DNA of 64,000 nucleotides. Source: Brachybacterium avium. Its GTDB lineage: Bacteria; Actinomycetota; Actinomycetes; Actinomycetales; Dermabacteraceae. The position numbers and the translations under genes are program-made. Below are positions 61,729 to 64,000 of the stretch, piece by piece (positions within the stretch are counted from its first letter, which is position 1; every line of letters starts with the position of its first letter). The stretch lies in contig NZ_CP022316.1 of assembly GCF_002216795.1 (NCBI RefSeq), positions 1,488,001-1,552,000 of the forward strand, written 5' to 3'. Under the pieces are notes generated by a model that was not told the DNA's origin, did not search any database, and worked only from the letters and a program-made list of their open reading frames with translations.

Positions 61729-63216
61729 TCAGCCGACGGGAGCGGTCTGCCCGTTGCCGTCGACCGTGGAGTCCCAGCCGCTCAGCGCCGGGGTGCTGCG
61801 CCGCGCGAACCAGTCCTCCAGCGCGCCGCTGAGCTCGTCGAGGACGGCGGCATGCGCCGGATCCGCCGAGAGGTCGCGCTCCTCACCGGGGTCCTCCTGC
61901 AGGTCGTAGAGCTCCGTCGGCCCCTCGCGCCGCAGGACGAGCTTCCATCGCTCGGTGCGCAGCATCCGGTTCGCGCCGTACTCGTCGTGGATCACGACGG
62001 CGTCCTCCGGCGCGTCGGCCGCCCCCGCGGCCTCCGGCGACTCCTCCGGGGTCGCCGGTGCACCGCCGAGCAGCCGGGGCGCCAGCGAGCGGCCGGCCCG
62101 CAGGGGATCCTCGAGCGGCGTCGCCCCGGTGAGCTCGGCGATCGTCTCGAAGAGGTCGACGGCAGAGGCGGGGCGCTCGTCCACCGCTGCGGCGGCGATC
62201 CGCTCGGGCCAGCGCACGATGAACGGGACGGTGATCGACGGCTCCCAGAAGTTCAGCGGGAAGGTCCCGTTGCCCTTGCCCCAGATGCCGTGGTGGCCGC
62301 AGGAGAAGCCGTTGTCCGCGGTGAAGACCACGATCGTGTCCTCGAGCAGCCCGCGGCGCTCGAGGTCCTCCAGCAGGGCGGAGATGCTGCGATCCACGCC
62401 GCTGATCGCCGCGCAGTAGCCGGCCAGGCCGCTGTGCCGATCGGCCACGGACCGCGCGAAGGCCTCGGCCTTGAACCACGGGTGGAGCTCGGGATCGGGC
62501 ACGGAGGGGAAGTCGGTGTCGTCGTAGAGGGCCAGGAGGTCCTCCGGATGGTTCCCGTCGAACCAGGGATCGTGCGGCGCGGTCCAATTGACCTGGAGGA
62601 AGAACGGGCTGTCCGCATCGTCGGCGCCCACGCGGTCCAGGAAGTCGAGGCTCTGGCGCGTGATCGCGTCGGTCAGGTACTCCGGTTCCGTCGTCGGCTC
62701 CGCCGGAACCGCGGGTCGGCCGCTGACCTCGTCGTGCGCCCAGGTCGGCGCTCCGTAGTAGGGGCCGCCGCCGAGCTGATGGGCCCACCAGTAGTCGAAG
62801 CCCGGTGCGGGGGTGTCGGAGGAGCCGATATGCCATTTGCCGACCATCCCGCAGCGATACCCGTCCCGCGAGAGCATCTGGGCGATCGAGTCCGCGCCGA
62901 CGGCCCGCTCGAGGAAGTCGGGGTCGAAGGGCCGCTCCGGCGTGCCCGTGCGGGCCAGCGCCTCGGGACGGATCCAGTCGTGCACCCCGTGGGCGGAGGG
63001 CATCCGCCCGGTGGTGAGGCTGGCCCGCGCCGGGGAGCAGACCGGGGAGGCGCAGAAGAAGCGCTCCAGGGTGGTCCCCTCCCGCTGCAGGCGGTCGAGG
63101 GTCGGGGTGTGCAGCTCGGGCATCTTCGAGCCGAGCGCCCAGGCTCCCTGATCGTCCGTGACCAGCAGCAGCACATTGGGTCGGCGCTGTGCGGGGGTCG
63201 GGCTCGGCGTGGACAC
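61729..63216 (-). CDS. sulfatase 4 (type I)
   Basis: A 495-residue sulfatase with start NVLLLVTDDQGAWALG and modification motif CSPAR with Cys60 (ASPVCSPARASLTTG). GYRCGMVGKWHIG, FFLQVNWTAPHDPWFDGNHPEDLL and DTIVVFTADNGFSCGHHG are conserved elements; the last is near the choline- and arylsulfatase groups. GTG 63216 is chosen because AGGAGG lies 5 bases before it; the frame is open upstream to 63333. There is no signal peptide. It converges on sulfatase 3, with 6 bases between the two stop codons. Confidence 0.9.
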   Translation of the reverse strand: MSTPSPTPAQRRPNVLLLVTDDQGAWALGSKMPELHTPTLDRLQREGTTLERFFCASPVCSPARASLTTGRMPSAHGVHDWIRPEALARTGTPERPFDPDFLERAVGADSIAQMLSRDGYRCGMVGKWHIGSSDTPAPGFDYWWAHQLGGGPYYGAPTWAHDEVSGRPAVPAEPTTEPEYLTDAITRQSLDFLDRVGADDADSPFFLQVNWTAPHDPWFDGNHPEDLLALYDDTDFPSVPDPELHPWFKAEAFARSVADRHSGLAGYCAAISGVDRSISALLEDLERRGLLEDTIVVFTADNGFSCGHHGIWGKGNGTFPLNFWEPSITVPFIVRWPERIAAAAVDERPASAVDLFETIAELTGATPLEDPLRAGRSLAPRLLGGAPATPEESPEAAGAADAPEDAVVIHDEYGANRMLRTERWKLVLRREGPTELYDLQEDPGEERDLSADPAHAAVLDELSGALEDWFARRSTPALSGWDSTVDGNGQTAPVG

Positions 63217-63359
63217 GATGGCCTCCTGGGTGCTGCGGCGGGTGTGAGCTTGCGCGCTGAGGGGTCTCTTCGCCGAACTATGCCGGCGCGGCTCGGGCAC
63301 GGACCCGTCGGCAGGCGGATCGAAGGCCCGCACGCGTACGGGTTCTCACGATACCCTGT

Positions 63360-63373
63360 GGTAAACGCTTGCC
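63360..63373 (+). promoter_or_regulatory. LacI-type operator before the isomerase-like gene
   Basis: GGTAAACGCTTGCC, an imperfect palindrome centred on CG, the classic layout of LacI-family sites. It lies 34 bases before the ATG at 63408 and within the divergent gap with sulfatase 4. Confidence 0.5.
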
Positions 63374-63407
63374 CTCCATGCGGCGTCCCCCGTTCCCAGG
63401 AGTTGCC

Positions 63408-64000
63408 ATGATCCGTCCCGGGCTCTGTTCCGTGACCTTCCGTGAGCTCGACGTCGCGCGCATCGTCGAGCTCTCCGCCGACGCCGGCCTGGCCTGCGTG
63501 GAATGGGCGGGCGACGCCCATGTCCCGCCGGGCGACGTCGCCGCCGCCGAGCACGCGCGCACCCTCACCGAAGGTGCGGGTCTCGCCGTCGCCTCCTACG
63601 GCTCCTACCTCCGCTTCGAGGGCTCCGACGAGGAGTTCGCCGCGCAGGCGGCGGGCGTGCTGACCGCAGCCCGGGCGCTCGGCGCACCACGGATCCGGGT
63701 CTGGGCCGGGCGCACCGGCTCGGCCGAGGCCTCCGCCGCCGAGCGGGCACAGATCATCGCGCGGATCCGCCGGTTCGCCGACGACACCGCCGCGCACGGC
63801 ATCGACCTCGGCCTGGAGTTCCACGGCCGCACGCTCACCGACGAGATCACCTCGACCCTGCGCCTGCTCCAGGAGATCGATCACGACCGCGTGCTCAGCT
63901 ACTGGCAACCGCACCAGGGCATGTCGGATGGCGACGCGCTGGAGACCCTGCGGCAGGTGCTGCCCCGCACCTCGACGATCCATGTCTTCTCGTGGTGGCC
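63408..64000 (+). CDS. sugar phosphate isomerase/epimerase-like TIM-barrel protein (3' end outside window)
   Basis: The first 197 residues of a xylose-isomerase-like TIM barrel. The barrel start is GLCSVTFRELDVARIVELSADAGLACVEWAGD. GLAVASYGSYLRF and the metal-binding Glu of HGIDLGLEFHGRTLTDE follow, then SYWQPHQGMSDGDALE and IHVFSWW at the edge. Such enzymes isomerise or epimerise sugars or keto-sugars, fitting the sulfated-sugar locus. AGGAG is 5 bases before the ATG. The frame is open at the right edge. A LacI-type operator lies upstream. Confidence 0.85.
   Translation, partial: MIRPGLCSVTFRELDVARIVELSADAGLACVEWAGDAHVPPGDVAAAEHARTLTEGAGLAVASYGSYLRFEGSDEEFAAQAAGVLTAARALGAPRIRVWAGRTGSAEASAAERAQIIARIRRFADDTAAHGIDLGLEFHGRTLTDEITSTLRLLQEIDHDRVLSYWQPHQGMSDGDALETLRQVLPRTSTIHVFSWW

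Overview
The window is a GC-rich actinobacterial chromosome segment, about 70 percent GC by eye. Gene content and order suggest a Dermabacteraceae-like organism such as Brachybacterium; this is an impression from the proteins, not a search result. Several genes appear to be read from leaderless mRNAs, with a TAnnnT box 6 to 9 bases before the start codon. Long antisense reading frames are common and are GC-bias artefacts.

Layout. 0-10 kb holds an ABC-2 type exporter (partial at the left edge), a large membrane protein, recR, a GH125 exo-mannosidase, an effector-binding domain protein and dnaX, whose C-terminal coding continues in another frame. 10-26.6 kb holds an orphan Phd/YefM antitoxin with a perfect TGTACA-core operator, transporters (dicarboxylate/Na+ symporter, MFS, AGCS), a TIGR01777 epimerase, the 4.5S SRP RNA gene, an aldo/keto reductase, a DUF779-aldehyde dehydrogenase pair, a flavin monooxygenase and a heterodimeric ABC exporter. 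26.8-28.6 kb is accessory DNA: an IS110-family element with a likely bridge-RNA leader, abutting an MNT nucleotidyltransferase whose HEPN partner is reduced to two ends. 28.6-36.7 kb carries a gamma-glutamylcyclotransferase, Ktr/Trk potassium uptake, an arsenite efflux gene divergent from arsR, lrgAB, a Tat-exported C39-like peptidase, a RES-Xre toxin-antitoxin pair and a dead abgT transporter.

36.8-51.7 kb carries an AbgA/B-like M20 hydrolase, a MetP-MetS sodium-coupled transporter with its 35-residue small subunit, a tyrosyl-tRNA synthetase relative lacking its HIGH half, a DUF5694 protein, tRNA-Ser(GGA), an anchored pseudo-metallopeptidase, OsmC, a MetNIQ methionine importer, an S9 peptidase next to a 26-bp tandem repeat, and a CE1758/CE1759-type luciferase-like monooxygenase plus FMN reductase.

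51.8 kb to the right edge is a catabolic locus for a sulfated glycan: four different sulfatases, a sugar ABC importer (binding protein and two permeases, no ATPase), a GntR-LacI hybrid regulator, a frameshifted D-2-hydroxyacid dehydrogenase and a sugar isomerase-like TIM barrel running off the edge. None of the sulfatases has a signal peptide, so desulfation is inferred to happen in the cytoplasm after uptake. A repeated ACTCATTGATT motif lies in the two regulatory gaps of the locus.

Starts were chosen by Shine-Dalgarno or -10 spacing. All family names come from motif recognition without database searches.
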